DNA of 64,000 bases from Alentia gelatinosa (GCA_950022655.1 OX465584.1:66370437-66434436); one strand, 5' to 3'; positions 1 through 10,660 are shown, counted from the stretch's first letter. Numbers and translations: made by a program. The notes: generated from the letters alone by a model not told the origin.

Positions 1-149
1 CAAAGATAGAGACAGACAGAACCAGACATGTGCATGGAGACTGAAATCCTACCAGAATGAGTTTCTTGTGTCCAGAAAAACTTAAACCTTCTATTATTTT
101 TAGTCGGTCTTCACTCAGAGTTGCGTTTTCTCTCATAATTTCGTTCTAG

Positions 150-365
150 CAATGTTCGTTCCGATGAAAAAATAAATGGAATGAATAGCTCTATCATGGA
201 AGTCGATTTTGTGTTCCGATGAGTACTACGACACACTCTGACACACTCCGATATTGCTACGATAGAAATGCCGTGTCGTAGGCCTTCCGACCAAATCGAA
301 CACGTGCGATTCGTGGTATAGTGGTAACGGCTTATCAGAGTTTGTCAGAATCATATTCGGCTATG
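150..365. repeat. Left flank of a degenerate MITE, possibly an outer element split by A1
   Basis: The stretch carries repeated motifs of the type CTACGA, ACACACTCYGAC and TTCCGA. Similar motifs (CCGACACACTGCGAC, CTACGATTAG) recur at 840-920, on the far side of the A1 MITE. This suggests an older element with subterminal motif repeats that was split by A1. No clean terminal inverted repeat could be read, so boundaries are approximate. Positions 1-150 hold nothing I recognise. Confidence 0.35.
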
Positions 366-368
366 TTA

Positions 369-793
369 GAGGGTGGCGTCCACCAACCACGACAAGGCTA
401 TGGCAAGCGGCGACAAGAAAGTTCCAATTGTGGCCTTTTCGCAAGAAGGGGGGCTTTATGACAGCGTTGTTGGAGGGTGTCGGGAAGTGCACGCTCCACC
501 AAATTTTACTATCGTAGACCTCTGTGACACGCTCTCGACACACCATGACACTTCATGACAAAGGTCCAGTTGTATGAAAAATCGAACATGTTCGACTTTG
601 TCGCAACCTTGTCGGAAGGCTCCCGACAAGCATCCAGTCGCAGCCTGTCGTGGTCTTGTCATAGACTCTTATCAGGAACTGGGGTCCACCAACCACGACA
701 AGGTTACGACAAGCCTTCCAATCGTAGGCCTGTCGTGGACCTTGTCGTAAAGCTATCGTCGTAGCCTTGTGGTGGTTGGAGGCCGCCCGCCTT
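369..793. mobile_element. MITE family A, copy A1 (Harbinger-like, TTA target)
   Basis: A non-autonomous TIR element. The left end GAGGGTGGCGTCCACCAACC and the right end (GGTGGTTGGAGGCCGCCCGC) are inverted copies; TTA precedes the left end, while the right flank reads TTTA. The interior is mostly iterations of CGACAAGG and its complement CCTTGTCG. A 3-bp TTA/TAA duplication is typical of PIF/Harbinger transposons; the family assignment is inference because no transposase is present. Four other copies lie at 8837, 9297, 9951 and 41133. Confidence 0.8.
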
Positions 794-1400
794 TAATGTG
801 TTTGGCGTTTCCCGTCGTTTTCGTTTTACTCCCGCAAAACCTATTCCGACACACTGCGACAGAGCCCTTCCGATAGTTCTACGATTAGAAAATTTCTCAT
901 CGTAGCCCAATCGCAGCACTTTTCTTAGTATGTCGAGACAGTGGGAGCCCGGCTTACCACCTTAATGGCAGTATTCACTGAAGTAAACACTCAATGTAAT
1001 AAGTAGGTTGAAGTTTCTCCACCTCATTGTAGTCCATTTCACTAAGAAGACTTATCTTGGTGCTAAGAGACAACCTGTCAGCTACGTGTCTTTGTAAGAC
1101 CAGCTTTCACCTCGCCCCATCTGAATGTCACATTTATCATCAGAACAGGGTCCATTAATGATGGCTGTATTCACCCACTCAGCCATTCACCTGATTAAAA
1201 TGCGGCGCACACTCCACTCAAGCCTGTGTCGTAAGAACTGAAAGCAAATTTACAAAGATAAGATGGATTTGAAGGATGTTGACATTAGATTATGGGCTGT
1301 TTGTCGCTAAGTTGCCCACCTTTTAGCGGGAACAGACTATGAGTTCCTGAATAATACAATGAATGTATTCTAGTTTGAGGAGCTTAACGATGTTTAATAA
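794..1400. other. Gene-free flank
   Basis: The first 130 bp resemble the right half of the degenerate element noted at 150-365. The rest shows no coding potential, RNA gene or repeat that I recognise. Confidence 0.4.
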
Positions 1401-1404
1401 TCAC

Positions 1405-1720
1405 CATTACGAACTCTCCATAGGAAATGTATAGGACGCCTGGAATTGGCTACACGGAAATTCTGGAAAAATAGTCCCATCCATAGTTAGGTAGGATCAT
1501 CATGTACCTCGAAATAAGTTTCTAAAGTGATTATTCCATATCAATTATTTAGAATTAGTCAAAATAATCTTGACGAACTAGATAACTGATGTAAGTATAC
1601 ACCGAAGTACCACCATGCTTGACAGTGATGTGGCGTTACTGAATGTGTAGTCATCCTTCATGTTGATACAGGGTCCAGTCTATTCTACGATATTAATTGT
1701 GTGGGTTGGGAATAAATACA
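1405..1720. mobile_element. TIR core module, TTTATTACCCACC-type, copy 1
   Basis: About 300 bp that align with 6160-6548, sharing blocks such as CTCCATAGGAAATG, CGAAATAAGTTT and TAATTATTTAGAA-like strings. The right end reads GGGTTGGGAATAAATACA, a diverged form of the GGTGGGTAATAAATA end of the better copy. The left end TTTAATAATCACC is also degraded. A foldback family partner lies downstream, at 2021-2146, separated by another palindrome. Confidence 0.6.
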
Positions 1721-1856
1721 TATTATTATATACCTGTGTGCGAATGTCTATGAAATACTGCCCGCTGCTAGGGGTGCAGTAATAATAATGTTTGTGCCCA
1801 CTGTGTGTGACTTAATAAGTCATCAAAATGTTGTTTTTTCATCTATTTAAGGTACA

Positions 1857-2020
1857 TAATAATAAGCAAACGTCCTCACTGTGAGCGAAACATTTCTTGT
1901 TCTTGGTCAGTCTTTGATTTCATACTGCCTTCCGCCTATGGCGTCAGGCAGTATGAAATCAAAGACTGACCTCGAACAGAAACCGTTTCGTCCACAGTAA
2001 GGACGTTTCCTAATAATAAT
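1857..2020. repeat. Foldback (long palindrome), apex CGCC-TAT-GGCG
   Basis: Two arms of about 75 bp are near-perfect reverse complements: the string AGGCAGTATGAAATCAAAGA on the right mirrors the left arm, and pairing continues through GTCCACAGTAAGGACG to AATAATAAT. The apex at 1929-1947 is CGCCTATGGCG. It inserts between the 1.4 kb core and the next foldback. It would extrude as a cruciform if supercoiled; no ORF is involved. Confidence 0.85.
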
Positions 2021-2146
2021 GACTGGTTTTGTGTACGAGTGGCCGTAATCTCCGAGTAGTTGATGCGTAGTAATATCCGAGTGATTAGCGAGGATATTAC
2101 GTCGTCAACTACGAGGAGATTACAGTCATTCGTACACAAAACCACC
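2021..2146. repeat. Foldback family C2, copy 1
   Basis: Arms GACTGGTTTTGTGTACGAGT and the inverted CATTCGTACACAAAACCA bound a 126-bp palindrome. The apex region GTAATATCCGAGTGATTAGC is shared with the copies at 6549 and 47399. In those two copies the foldback abuts a core with TTTATTACCCACC-type ends; here palindrome 1857-2020 intervenes. Confidence 0.85.
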
Positions 2147-2149
2147 TCT

Positions 2150-3245
2150 AAGACCCTGAGACACTGGCATCCTGCTTCTTTCATAACAGCACTACACTGT
2201 TGTGTGGTCTCAATAGATGTTAATTAGGCCCGGGAGTAGCTAGTTCCTTTCTTTCTATAATTTGTATCACTTCGTAGGTTGTATGACTTTTCAAAAGGTA
2301 GATTTACCTGGATGGCTCGACCACAGCGACACAGTGACCTCACATTGATGTGGCCCGAGTTAATAAGGACAAACAATGAAATATTATGCAACTTTAATAT
2401 CCTGAGAAGCAATCTGTTGATATGTTGTTGTTTTTTGCTGGAGCACTACAGTCATACTTAACTCTCGCACACATAAGGTAGTTACATTAGTTCACAGCAA
2501 TCTGTCACTCATATGTACAACAAGTCAAATACATATAATAATCTCCACATATTATTTAGGATTGTTCAAAACTTTATAATCAGTGATGAAGAGTTCTGCC
2601 TATAAAGACTGTCCAGTCGTTCACACTAAAATCGTTTCATTGTTCATAATTAGTCCTTAATGAATGTCCAAGTGCAAATGTAATGATTCATGCCTCACTC
2701 ATAGTCTATCAACACTTTCCATGATGTTAGGTAATTAGAATGTTCCATTCTAACAAGTCCAGTGTAGCCTCTCTGCATTCTCTCCCATTGAAAGCTAGTT
2801 CCTTACACGTCTGTCTTTAAGTTACTCACAGAGTAGGCAACTCCACGCAACTATCGTTCTCCTAAAAGTGACTCCACTCCATGTAGAGTGAAGCCTCTGG
2901 TGCCTAGAATAAGCTTGTCCTCCAGTGAGGAGCGGCTTTTCTCTCTAGTTCTCTACTAGATCTTAACCTCGTACTCAATGCTGCTCTCAGCAGGAACCGC
3001 AGAGGTATACCCGTCTGCTGCTACGTCAGCAACTCATGTGATCATTCCCTTCCTTATACAGATAATCTGCTGTATGTCTTACTTCCGACTATCGCCATCT
3101 TACTTCATGTCAGCAGCTCTTGTTCATATGCCAAACCTTATTACAATATCCAGTTAAAACACTTATTGCCAAAATAGCAACATAAACTTGGACAAGCACG
3201 TAGTGCACCAATGTTAATAGCATGCAGATAGTGAAGGTATAGCTT
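2150..3245. other. Gene-free interval, unrecognised
   Basis: Roughly 1.1 kb of AT-moderate sequence. I see no convincing exon, RNA gene, tandem array or TIR element. Short open frames here have no recognisable motif. Confidence 0.4.
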
Positions 3246-3249
3246 TCTG

Positions 3250-3648
3250 GAAGCATGCTAGAAGTCTATATGTGACCACTCTAACCTCTAGGAAATGTAT
3301 TTCGAGCATGCTTACCTGTAAAGGTAAGAGGTACTGGGACAAATTACCTAGCGATATCCAAATGGTCAAATCAAGAGAAATGTTTAAAATGAAAATAAAG
3401 GAGAATCTGCAACTCATTCTAGAAGCAGATGACTATTTGACATGAAGAGTGATATCACATACTTACTATGTTTAAATTAAAACCTTGAAGATACATAATA
3501 CTATGACAACTCTTATGTAAATATGTCTGTTGTACTGTGCATGTCGTGTAACCTGTTATATGTTGTATGTGACTTCATTATGGAAGATCGCAGCTATTAT
3601 TGTGCGAATAATGTATGTCGTGAAATTTTGTTATCTGAATAAAAAAAG
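3250..3648 (+). pseudogene. LINE 3' end: reverse transcriptase C-terminal remnant plus 3' UTR
   Basis: In one frame the sequence reads YWDKLPSDIQMVKSREMFK and stops at 3443. This fits the hydrophobic/aromatic WNxLP...FK signature at the C-terminal end of CR1/Jockey-type non-LTR reverse transcriptase ORFs. The 3' UTR carries GGAAGATCG at 3582-3590, followed by stem TCGCA/TGCGA with an outer CATTAT/ATAATG stem, then AATAAAAAAA at about 3639. It is 5' truncated, as is usual for LINEs. The exact clade is not determined. Confidence 0.65.
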
Positions 3649-3759
3649 TATATATATATAGAGTAAATACAATGGGCAATGTGGGACACCTGCACCAAAA
3701 ACATATCAAATGAAACTCTCGTATTTTAACGAGACTTTCCGCAAGATAGGTTTACGACA

Positions 3760-3984
3760 CAGGGGCCCGTTTCTTAATCTAAGATCGTACATGTAGACCA
3801 TTTTCTGTAAGCCATAGAAACCCAGGGACAATGTGGGCCAATTTTAATCAACACGCATGGACGACCTTATGGATGACTAATACTGTCTTAGCGCACAGAC
3901 TTAGTTATTATTAAATGATAACCCTTGTATAGGGTGCAGAGAAGGGTCTTCATGTACGATCCTAGATTATGAAACGGGCCCCTG
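3760..3984. mobile_element. MITE family F, copy F1
   Basis: A 225-bp element with terminal inverted repeats of about 40 bp. The ends are CAGGGGCCCGTTTCTTAATC and its near-complement GATTATGAAACGGGCCCCTG, and the TIRs continue into GATCGTACATGTAGACC. Other copies are at 43913 and 44319, with remnants near 59445. No transposase is present. Confidence 0.85.
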
Positions 3985-4480
3985 GCTATATTAGTTTGTA
4001 GGAATTTAAACAGATCCCTGGGGATATGACCACTTGTATCAGGAACAGGTGAATGTATTTTCTCTATTGGTAGGTCTTTCAAAGAGGTGTCCAACGAACT
4101 ATAATAGAAAATGAAAGCGAGTAAGAAAGTAAGTAGAGAGAGTTCATCGGTGAGCTTTGAAACGTATTTGAGAGTTACAAGAAGGTGATCATGATACCGA
4201 TGCACCAGTAACAATGCACCTTATAGATCCCAGGCAGTATTTAAATGTTAAAATATATCAGCCACCGTTTATTTATTGAAGGAATTACAAAAACACTTTT
4301 TTTTCAGTACATTTCCGATATAGATTAACCAAATTTATATTGAAAAATCTTACTTATTGAGTAAAGGCGAACTGGACATATCAATTTGTTCATTAGGCAA
4401 CAATATAAGTCCCATGAAACTAGTTACAATGAATAATAGTCAATACTGAACAATTGTCAACTGTAGGATAACAATAGGAA
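3985..4480. other. Gene-free interval
   Basis: A minus-strand open frame runs through here but joins F1 sequence to unrelated AT-rich DNA, so it is not credible as a gene. Nothing else is recognised. Confidence 0.35.
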
Positions 4481-4484
4481 GTTT

Positions 4485-4760
4485 CCATGATGATGGTAAC
4501 AACAAAAGAGAGAAAGGACTCGCGGGTAACCAGCATTCCCCAGTGCTGGGTCCTGGCGGGTTGGCTTTCGCTGGTCATAAGGAGAAGAGGGTTCACTAGC
4601 CTGGAAGCCTGGCCTAGTCACATTATAGGCCAGGTAACGGGTTCCATTTTTTTGGTGCCCTATCGGAAACGCCTCCATTACTTGCACTCTCCTAGCAGAG
4701 ATCCTGTACTCTACTTCCGCAAAAGATCTCCTGGGACAGTGCCACATTGGCAAACTTAGA
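4485..4760 (-). repeat. Interspersed repeat Q, copy 1
   Basis: Positions 4600-4750, reverse complemented, match 32807-32945. Shared strings include AATGGAGGCGTT, CCGTTACCTGGCCTATA and ACTAGGCCAGGCT. The open frames on both strands are therefore repeat-derived. The class of the repeat is unknown. Confidence 0.6.
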
Positions 4761-5720
4761 CTGTAGAGCCTAGACTGGCCTCAGTCCATGTATCCTTTTC
4801 TTTTTATTCCATTTATTTTATCTGGACTTGTATTAGGCCTGTATTATCTTCCTTACAGTCAGTGCAGCAGGATTGCTGATTGTGACACTTTTAAATTGAT
4901 ATATTGTTGTTGAAATCTAGCCTGGATTGAAAAACAAATGTAATGTTTGGATCTATGACCTAATAAAAATAAGAGAAGAACAAAAAACTTGAGTAAGTCT
5001 ATCTAGAGCCAAGAAAGGTGGCATGACTCTCAGTTCAAGGTCTATTACGTAAGAAGTAGTTACCAGTCCCTTATTGAGCGTGTGAAATCGCGCTCATATA
5101 CGTCATCTAGAGGTTAGAATGCTCACACAGGGTTTCGGCTTACTGCAGAGAATCTAACACTTCACTATCCATGTTCCAACTACAAAGGCCTGGTTAGATG
5201 AGCAGGGGTCCAGTATCAAGTCTTACTATACCCTCTGCCCCACTACTGACTTGGATCCTTTCAATAGAACTTTCATGGCTGAGTGACCTTGCGATGCGTT
5301 GCCATTAGTGCATCAAGCTCTAAGGGGCTATCAGAGAGCAAACTGAGTGGCATAGCTGACCTGTTAGCCAGAGAAATAGGGCAGTTGACCAAGCCCCTCA
5401 ATGAAAAATTCAGTCACAACTGTGATGAGTTGAATCTGATACTTATATCCATATATGACTTGATTAAGAAACATTTTCAATGTATCAAGATACATCTATT
5501 TTGATTAAATAATCAGTTTCCATCTGTTAGCACATGTAGATTTCTATAGCATGATAAATATTCCTGTTGGTAATACTTGAGAACAACTATCAAATCGATT
5601 CTCAGAGTTTATTGAAACATTCTTACTTTTATCTAATGAAAGGATTTAGGTAAACCGCGCTCTTCCATTATAAATGGAAATAATATTTGCTCCTAGTCTC
5701 ATTTGGGCAGGGAACCAGTC
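4761..5720. other. Gene-free interval with a weak repeat
   Basis: Positions 5050-5170 resemble 48340-48480 (shared GAGCGTG, CGTCATCTAGAGGTTAGA-like text and CTTCACTATC). This indicates an old interspersed repeat. No gene is recognised. Confidence 0.4.
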
Positions 5721-6034
5721 TTAAGGCCTGTTTCCATTGGCCGATCTCCCGTCACCGATCTACTGTCAGGAACCCCCGACAGACATTTGGCACTGCTGAC
5801 CCCAAATCGGTCAATGGAGACTACCCAGCTCGTGAAATGACCCACGACTTTCTCTACTTAGATTATGCAATGTGGCACCACCCACCACTGAGTGAAAGCT
5901 TGGTCACTGAATGAAATCTACAAGCCTCACCGATTTTTCTTTACCTACGCGCAGTCAGTGGCACCACCGACAGACTTTCTGGGTAACTGAAAAAATCTAC
6001 ACACATTTCGTCGGCCAATGGAAACAGGTCTTAA
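5721..6034. mobile_element. MITE family D, copy D1
   Basis: The ends TTAAGGCCTGTTTCCATTGG and CCAATGGAAACAGGTCTTAA are inverted copies flanked by TTAA (or TTA/TAA). The interior repeats CCGATC, CCACCGAC and GTCAGG-type motifs. Related or derived copies lie at 40000, 40610-41115, 41556 and 54435. The tight TTA-type target suggests a PIF/Harbinger relative; this is inference. Confidence 0.8.
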
Positions 6035-6140
6035 GGGTTCACTAACTCAGCTCGAATCAGTCCTTCTCACAGTCCATCTGTGTGACTTCACAGGTGTTCA
6101 GTGGGAGGCATCACAGGCCACTGATGGGAAAAGAGCTTTT

Positions 6141-6548
6141 TTTATTACCCACCGATTATGGAGTCTCCATAGGAAATGAATAGGACACCTGGAAACAGCT
6201 ACCCGGAGATTCTGGCATGTCAGAATCTCCTGCAGGAGATTCCGGTAAAATAGTTCTGTCCATGATGTGGTCGAATCATCATGTACTCTGAAATAAGTTT
6301 TTTGAATGTTCATTCAATGTTAATTATTTAGAAGCAATCATAATAATCTCATTTACCATCAGAAATCATTGTAATAGCACACTTTGCATGATAAAAGTAC
6401 ATGTTAATGGCGAACTATATTATTAGTGTAAGTCTATACCGAATTACTGCCATGCTCAACAGTGCTGTGGTGTCTGGGACTAAATGTATTACAGAAACAT
6501 TTTTATTACAATAGATTTGCTATTAATCTTGTAGGTGGGTAATAAATA
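6141..6548. mobile_element. TIR core module, TTTATTACCCACC-type, copy 2
   Basis: The left end TTTATTACCCACC (6141-6153) and the right end GGTGGGTAATAAATA (6534-6548) are inverted repeats. The interior aligns with 1405-1720. The right end abuts the foldback at 6549-6664. The same core-plus-foldback order is seen in inverted orientation at 47399-47732. Confidence 0.75.
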
Positions 6549-6664
6549 CAATAACGACTGGTTTTGTATACGAATGATCGTAATCTCCTCGTAGTTGACG
6601 ACGTAATATCCTCGCTAATCGCTCGGAGATTACGGCCACTCGTACACAAAACCAGTCATTATTG
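6549..6664. repeat. Foldback family C2, copy 2
   Basis: Left arm ACTGGTTTTGTATACGAATG and right arm ACTCGTACACAAAACCAGT form a palindrome with the apex around GTAATATCCTCGCTAATCGC. It is homologous to 2021-2146 and directly abuts the core at 6141-6548. Confidence 0.85.
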
Positions 6665-6846
6665 TGCATGTATTCACATCACCAGGAAGTCTGGCCCTTG
6701 TACTCATATGTTAGGCCAGGTATCATCCGATGTATTGACCTCGTAAATTGCTTATCCTAGGTTGTGTTTTTTGTTTATTTTTTATTCAGTATCAAGGCAA
6801 CATTCACCCAGTGGGCGTTTATACATGCTGTCAAGTAACAAATAAC

Positions 6847-7080
6847 TTTTTTTTTTTTTTTAATTTTTTTTTTTCAAAAGCGTCATTCAACTCTGTCATA
6901 AGACAGATCTTCCGTGAATGGAAATACCCACATAAACACCGGAGCTTCAGTAATACAATAGGTGAAATAGATGATATAGATGAGATGGATCAAAGACACC
7001 ACTGGAGAAGCGTTCGTATTTTAGTGTTCAGAAAATATAGGATTTATTGTTATGAGATCAAAAGTACGGCACATTAGCTA
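6847..7080 (-). mobile_element. LINE 3' end (3' UTR only), minus strand
   Basis: Read on the minus strand, GGAAGATCT (6913 to 6905) is followed by the stem TCTGTC-TTAT-GACAGA and then a poly-A tract seen as T runs at 6847-6875. This matches the terminal architecture of the LINE ends at 3.6, 9.8, 11.0 and 24.5 kb. No reverse transcriptase coding remains, so it is heavily 5' truncated. Confidence 0.6.
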
Positions 7081-7110
7081 TGAGCTATGAAGTCTACAGA
7101 AGAGAAGAGA

Positions 7111-7636
7111 TTAAAGGCATATCCTACAATTCACGGTGGCTCCACCTGGTGATTTTCAAATATTCCCATTCATCCATTGAAATTGGTGATTTCTGACATT
7201 TTCAAAACTCAAATGAGCAGAATTTGAATTTTATCTAGTTTGACCTAATCCAATAGGTTAAATAGACCCTTTTTCGTAAGCTTGATTTCTATAGGAAATG
7301 TACTGAAGAAAATGGTTTTCTTCAATTCTTTCAAAAACAAGGACGGTGACCTATGATTTTTAAGACCTAAATAGGTAGTAGTATACCTATACTATATTCT
7401 GAGAAAGTTTGAGTAAAATGACATGGGTTTTACTATGTGAAAAACAACTTTTGAAAATTTCTTTATAATCTAATATAAAATTATCATAATATTGATCTTT
7501 AGATCAAAATCTAGCACGGTGACCCCTGACTTTTAAGTTAGGTATGGGGTCTACAATACTTGTAGATCATTGTATTCAATTTTCAGAAAAATGACATGGG
7601 TTTCAATTTTCACCAAATTGTCTGATATGACTTTTA
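7111..7636 (+). mobile_element. MITE family E, copy E1 (TTAA target)
   Basis: Begins TTAAAGGCATATCCTACAAT and ends with a diverged inverted copy near ATTGTCTGATATGACTTTTA. Internal blocks such as GACATGGGTTT, ACGGTGACC and TTTAAGACCTAAATAGG recur in E2-E4. The target looks like TTAA, as in piggyBac-type elements, though the ends do not start with CCC. Confidence 0.8.
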
Positions 7637-7639
7637 CAT

Positions 7640-8148
7640 ACAGGACATAACATTAGAATTAACATCACAGACAGAAGAAGGCGAGCAAATTGAATAAAGG
7701 TCCTGTTGAAAGGGCTATCTGGAGGATGCTTATTGCACAATTTACTCCCATAGGTGTTTAATTTCAATTAGGTATGTTTTCATATAGATTTTATAATATG
7801 AAGTGTCTTCCGTTAGGTGTCTTCTTGTTTTTTTATGCTGGTTCATCGGTCATTCGGTAGGGGGGCACTGCCAAAACTGTCAGTTTATAAAAAAATATTT
7901 TGATATTTTTATTATTATTTATTAAAAGGTTGCCATTCCTTTATTTTGCATTGTCATTCATTTAATACCAATGTAAATTTTTATTTGGAGGATCTCGTGA
8001 GGGAGAGAGATTTGATTTTATGGTTAGCTGGTTCCCCTTTCTGCTGCGAATGACTGGGGAACTAGTGTAAGTTCAATGCCACGTCAAATTTGGCGATACC
8101 TGTCCAATTATCTATCAAAACATGGAACCAGACTCCATGCCAAATGTT
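7640..8148. other. Gene-free interval
   Basis: AT-rich sequence with homopolymer runs. I see no gene, RNA or TIR element. Confidence 0.4.
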
Positions 8149-8149
8149 C

Positions 8150-8617
8150 TGGGGCCTGTTTTTCAGACAGCGACGTCTTTATTTGTAGTGATCACAAAAA
8201 AGTGACCGGTTAGGCGACCAAACCAGTGATCATGACCAAAAAGTGTTCCTCAGACCTGGTCACTATTCAGCTGTCGTGATCACTGTTGGTCCAAGGCCCA
8301 TTCAAAAACAAAAGCATGTCTCACATGTATATTATTCAACAGAAAATTGTGAAATTTGGGAATTAGATAAAACAGATATAGATAATTCATTGCAGTAAAT
8401 ATTGATTCATTTGATAAAGTGAAAATGTATAAAATGAAATATGCCACCATTTGGGCTAAATGGTCACAACTCTGGAACCCAAAACAGTGACCATGACAGT
8501 TTACCCCTCTAAATGGTCGCACATGTTATGACGACTTAACTCTGGAACCCAAAGGTCTCCAAATGGTCACTAACTGGTCACTATAGGAAATGGTCACGAC
8601 TAAAAAACAGGCCCCTG
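8150..8617. mobile_element. MITE family G
   Basis: Ends TGGGGCCTGTTTTTCAGAC and GACTAAAAAACAGGCCCCTG form inverted termini. The interior is built from iterations of TGGTCAC, GTGACC and GATCAC. The terminal GGGGCCTGTTT block resembles families F and I, suggesting related transposases, but the interior is distinct. Confidence 0.75.
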
Positions 8618-8836
8618 GAGTGTTTGAGATGCTATACAGAGGAGTTCAAACGCGGGAAGGTGTGAAAACGTACCACCTAAAACACCAATAGCAGATATGC
8701 ATACCTCCTGTATAATTGATTTACTAGAAACCGGACGATATCTCTTTACTATAATGTACAGACTGTCAAATGACGAAGACTTGATCAATCAAAATGTGAG
8801 GAGTGACAGGAAAATCACCGCTTTACAGAGGAATAA

Positions 8837-9293
8837 AGGCGGGAGTCCACAAACCACGACAAGGTTACGACAAGCCCCGACAAGAAAGTTCCAATCGGCA
8901 CCTTGTCGTAGCCTTGTCGTAGCCTTGTCGTGAGAAAAGGGCGTCCGTTCTCTCTGTCATGGTCCCTTATCGTAGCGTGTCGGGAAGTGCACGCTCAACC
9001 AAATTATCCTATCGTAGACCTCTGCGACAAGTTCACAACATGCCACAACAAAGGTCCAGTTGTGGCAAAAATTGAACATGTTCGATTTTGTCGTAACCTT
9101 GTCGGAAGGCCTGAGACAGGCGCCCGACAAGCTTCCAGTCACAGCCTGTTTTGGCCTTGTCGTAGACTCTTGTCAGGAACTAGGGTCTACCAACCATGAC
9201 AAGGCTACGACAAGCCTTCCAATCGTAGGCCTGTCATGGACCTTGTCGGAATGCCATTGTCATAGCCTTGTCGTGGTTGGTGGACGCCTGCCT
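8837..9293. mobile_element. MITE family A, copy A2
   Basis: Flanked by TAA (8834-8836) and TAA (9294-9296), a clean 3-bp duplication. Left end AGGCGGGAGTCCACAAACC; right end GGTTGGTGGACGCCTGCCT. The interior repeats CGACAAG/CTTGTCG many times. It abuts A3, sharing the single TAA. Confidence 0.9.
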
Positions 9294-9296
9294 TAA

Positions 9297-9519
9297 AGGG
9301 GGGCGTCTACCAACCATGACAAGGCTACGACAATGGGTTCCCGACAAGGTCCACGATTAGCCTACGATTGGAGGCCTTGTCATGGCTGGTGGAACCCAGT
9401 TCCCGACAAGGCCACGACAAGGCCATATTTGGAAGCTTGTTGGGAGCTTTCAGACAAGGCTACGACAACATCGAGCATGTTCGATTTTTTTCTCACAGCT
9501 GGACCCTTGTTGTGGTATG
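9297..9519. mobile_element. MITE family A, copy A3 (truncated, abutting A2)
   Basis: Starts GGGGGGCGTCTACCAACCAT directly after the TAA that ends A2. It proceeds inward through CGACAAGGCTACGAC motifs to the element-internal GGACCCTTGTTGTGGTATG, where similarity stops. The far terminus is missing. Confidence 0.8.
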
Positions 9520-9723
9520 AAAGTTTATCCTCTCCTCCAGTTCGTTAATCTTGTTAATCAACTGTGCATTAGAGAACTCTAGCGTGAGTCTAGGTAGAAC
9601 ATATTCACGACCTACCTTCGTACCCGACACATTGGGCGATAATGGAGGACTGATATCGTTCGTGGCTTCAGATTCGAAAATTACAGAGCCGTTGGTATAT
9701 TCCTCTTCTTTTTGGCTTTCCAT
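9520..9723 (-). CDS. Unrecognised short reading frame, possible coding fragment
   Basis: An ATG in good context (AAAATGCATGG, minus strand) opens a frame of about 67 residues before it runs into MITE A3. The encoded segment is acidic and Ser-rich at the N-terminus (MESQKEEEYTNGSV), then has a heptad-like stretch INKINELEERI that could form a short coiled coil. The start lies immediately after the poly-A of the minus-strand LINE at 9775. It could be the ORF1 start of another LINE or a host exon; the last residues come from the MITE. I assign no function. Confidence 0.3.
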
Positions 9724-9774
9724 GCATTTTCCCAGAATCCTTGTGGGCTCACACTGCTTTTGTTGCTAGGAGAC

Positions 9775-10660
9775 TTTTTTTATTTTTTTTTTTTTATAAC
9801 TTTTATTTTCATTCTGTTCATTAACAGATCTTCCATGAAAAAGTGTTGGGTTACATCAACAATTTGATACAGATAACATGCGTACAAACAAGTAGTAAAC
9901 AGCTGAGTATAATGATGAAGAAAGTGTTTGATGGATAAGATGTAAAGTGAGAGGGTGCGTCCATCAACCACGACAAGGCTGCGACACACGCCTACAAGAA
10001 ATTTCCAATCTCTGCCTTGTCGCAGCCTTGTCGTGAGGAGGGGAGCTGTCGTGAGCCCTTGTCGCAGCCTGTCGGGAAGTGCACGCTCCACTTAAATATT
10101 CTATCGTAGACCTCTGCGACACGCCACGACACGCCACGACACGGCTCCAAAATCGAACATGTTCAATTTTGTCGTAACCTTGTCGGAAGGCCCCCGACAG
10201 GCCCCCGACAAGCTTCATGTCGCAGCCTGTCGTGGCCTTGTCATAGCCTCTTGTCGGGAACTGGGGTCCACCAACCACGACAAGGCTACGACAAGCCTTC
10301 CAATCGTAGAGCTGTCGTGGACATTGTCGGAAAGCCGTTGTCGCAGCCTTGTCGTGGTTGGTGGACGCACCCTCTTACACTACCATATTACACAACAGTT
10401 ATACACATCGCATAAAGGCGATATTACTCATGTAATTACATTAAACGGAGTTCTTCCAAAGCCAGTTTCTTAAAGGCAGTCTTTGTTTCGGCATTTTGGG
10501 TTTCAGTACTCAGTCTGTTCCAGGTATAATTACCACGATACGCAGGGCTTTGCCTGTACCCATCTGTTTTGAATGCGTACTCCTTTAGCTTGACCTTATC
10601 ATCACCTCTAGTACGATTGAAACCAGTTACAATATTCTCAGAAATCTTTCCTTTAAGCAC
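9775..10660 (-). pseudogene. LINE 3' end with RT C-terminal remnant, split by MITE A4
   Basis: On the minus strand, 10660-10436 encodes a segment containing SPAYRGNYTWNRLSTETQNA and AFKKLALEEL, which fits the terminal domain of non-LTR reverse transcriptases. The 3' UTR is interrupted by MITE A4 (9951-10374). It continues to GGAAGATCT (9834 to 9826) with stem TCTGTT-AATG-AACAGA, an AATAAAA signal and a poly-A visible as T runs at 9775-9795. It is 5' truncated at about 10660, head to head with the next LINE. Confidence 0.75.
9951..10374. mobile_element. MITE family A, copy A4 (inside a LINE 3' UTR)
   Basis: Left end GAGGGTGCGTCCATCAACC after TGA (9948-9950); right end GGTTGGTGGACGCACCCTC before TTA (10375-10377), so the target duplication is slightly mutated. 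It interrupts the minus-strand LINE and so is younger than that insertion. The 424-bp length matches A5 (420 bp). Confidence 0.88.

Noticed and set aside
309..345. GTGGTATAGTGGTAACG resembles a tRNA A box
   Set aside because: No B box at a suitable distance and no cloverleaf can be folded; it lies in a degraded repeat.
3888..4214. 108-codon minus-strand frame with a hydrophobic N-terminal half
   Set aside because: Its end is MITE F1 sequence and the rest is AT-rich; hydrophobicity reflects base composition.
6748..7077. 109-codon plus-strand frame
   Set aside because: It reads through the T-rich (poly-A complement) tail of a minus-strand LINE, giving a Phe run; the frame is antisense to the element.
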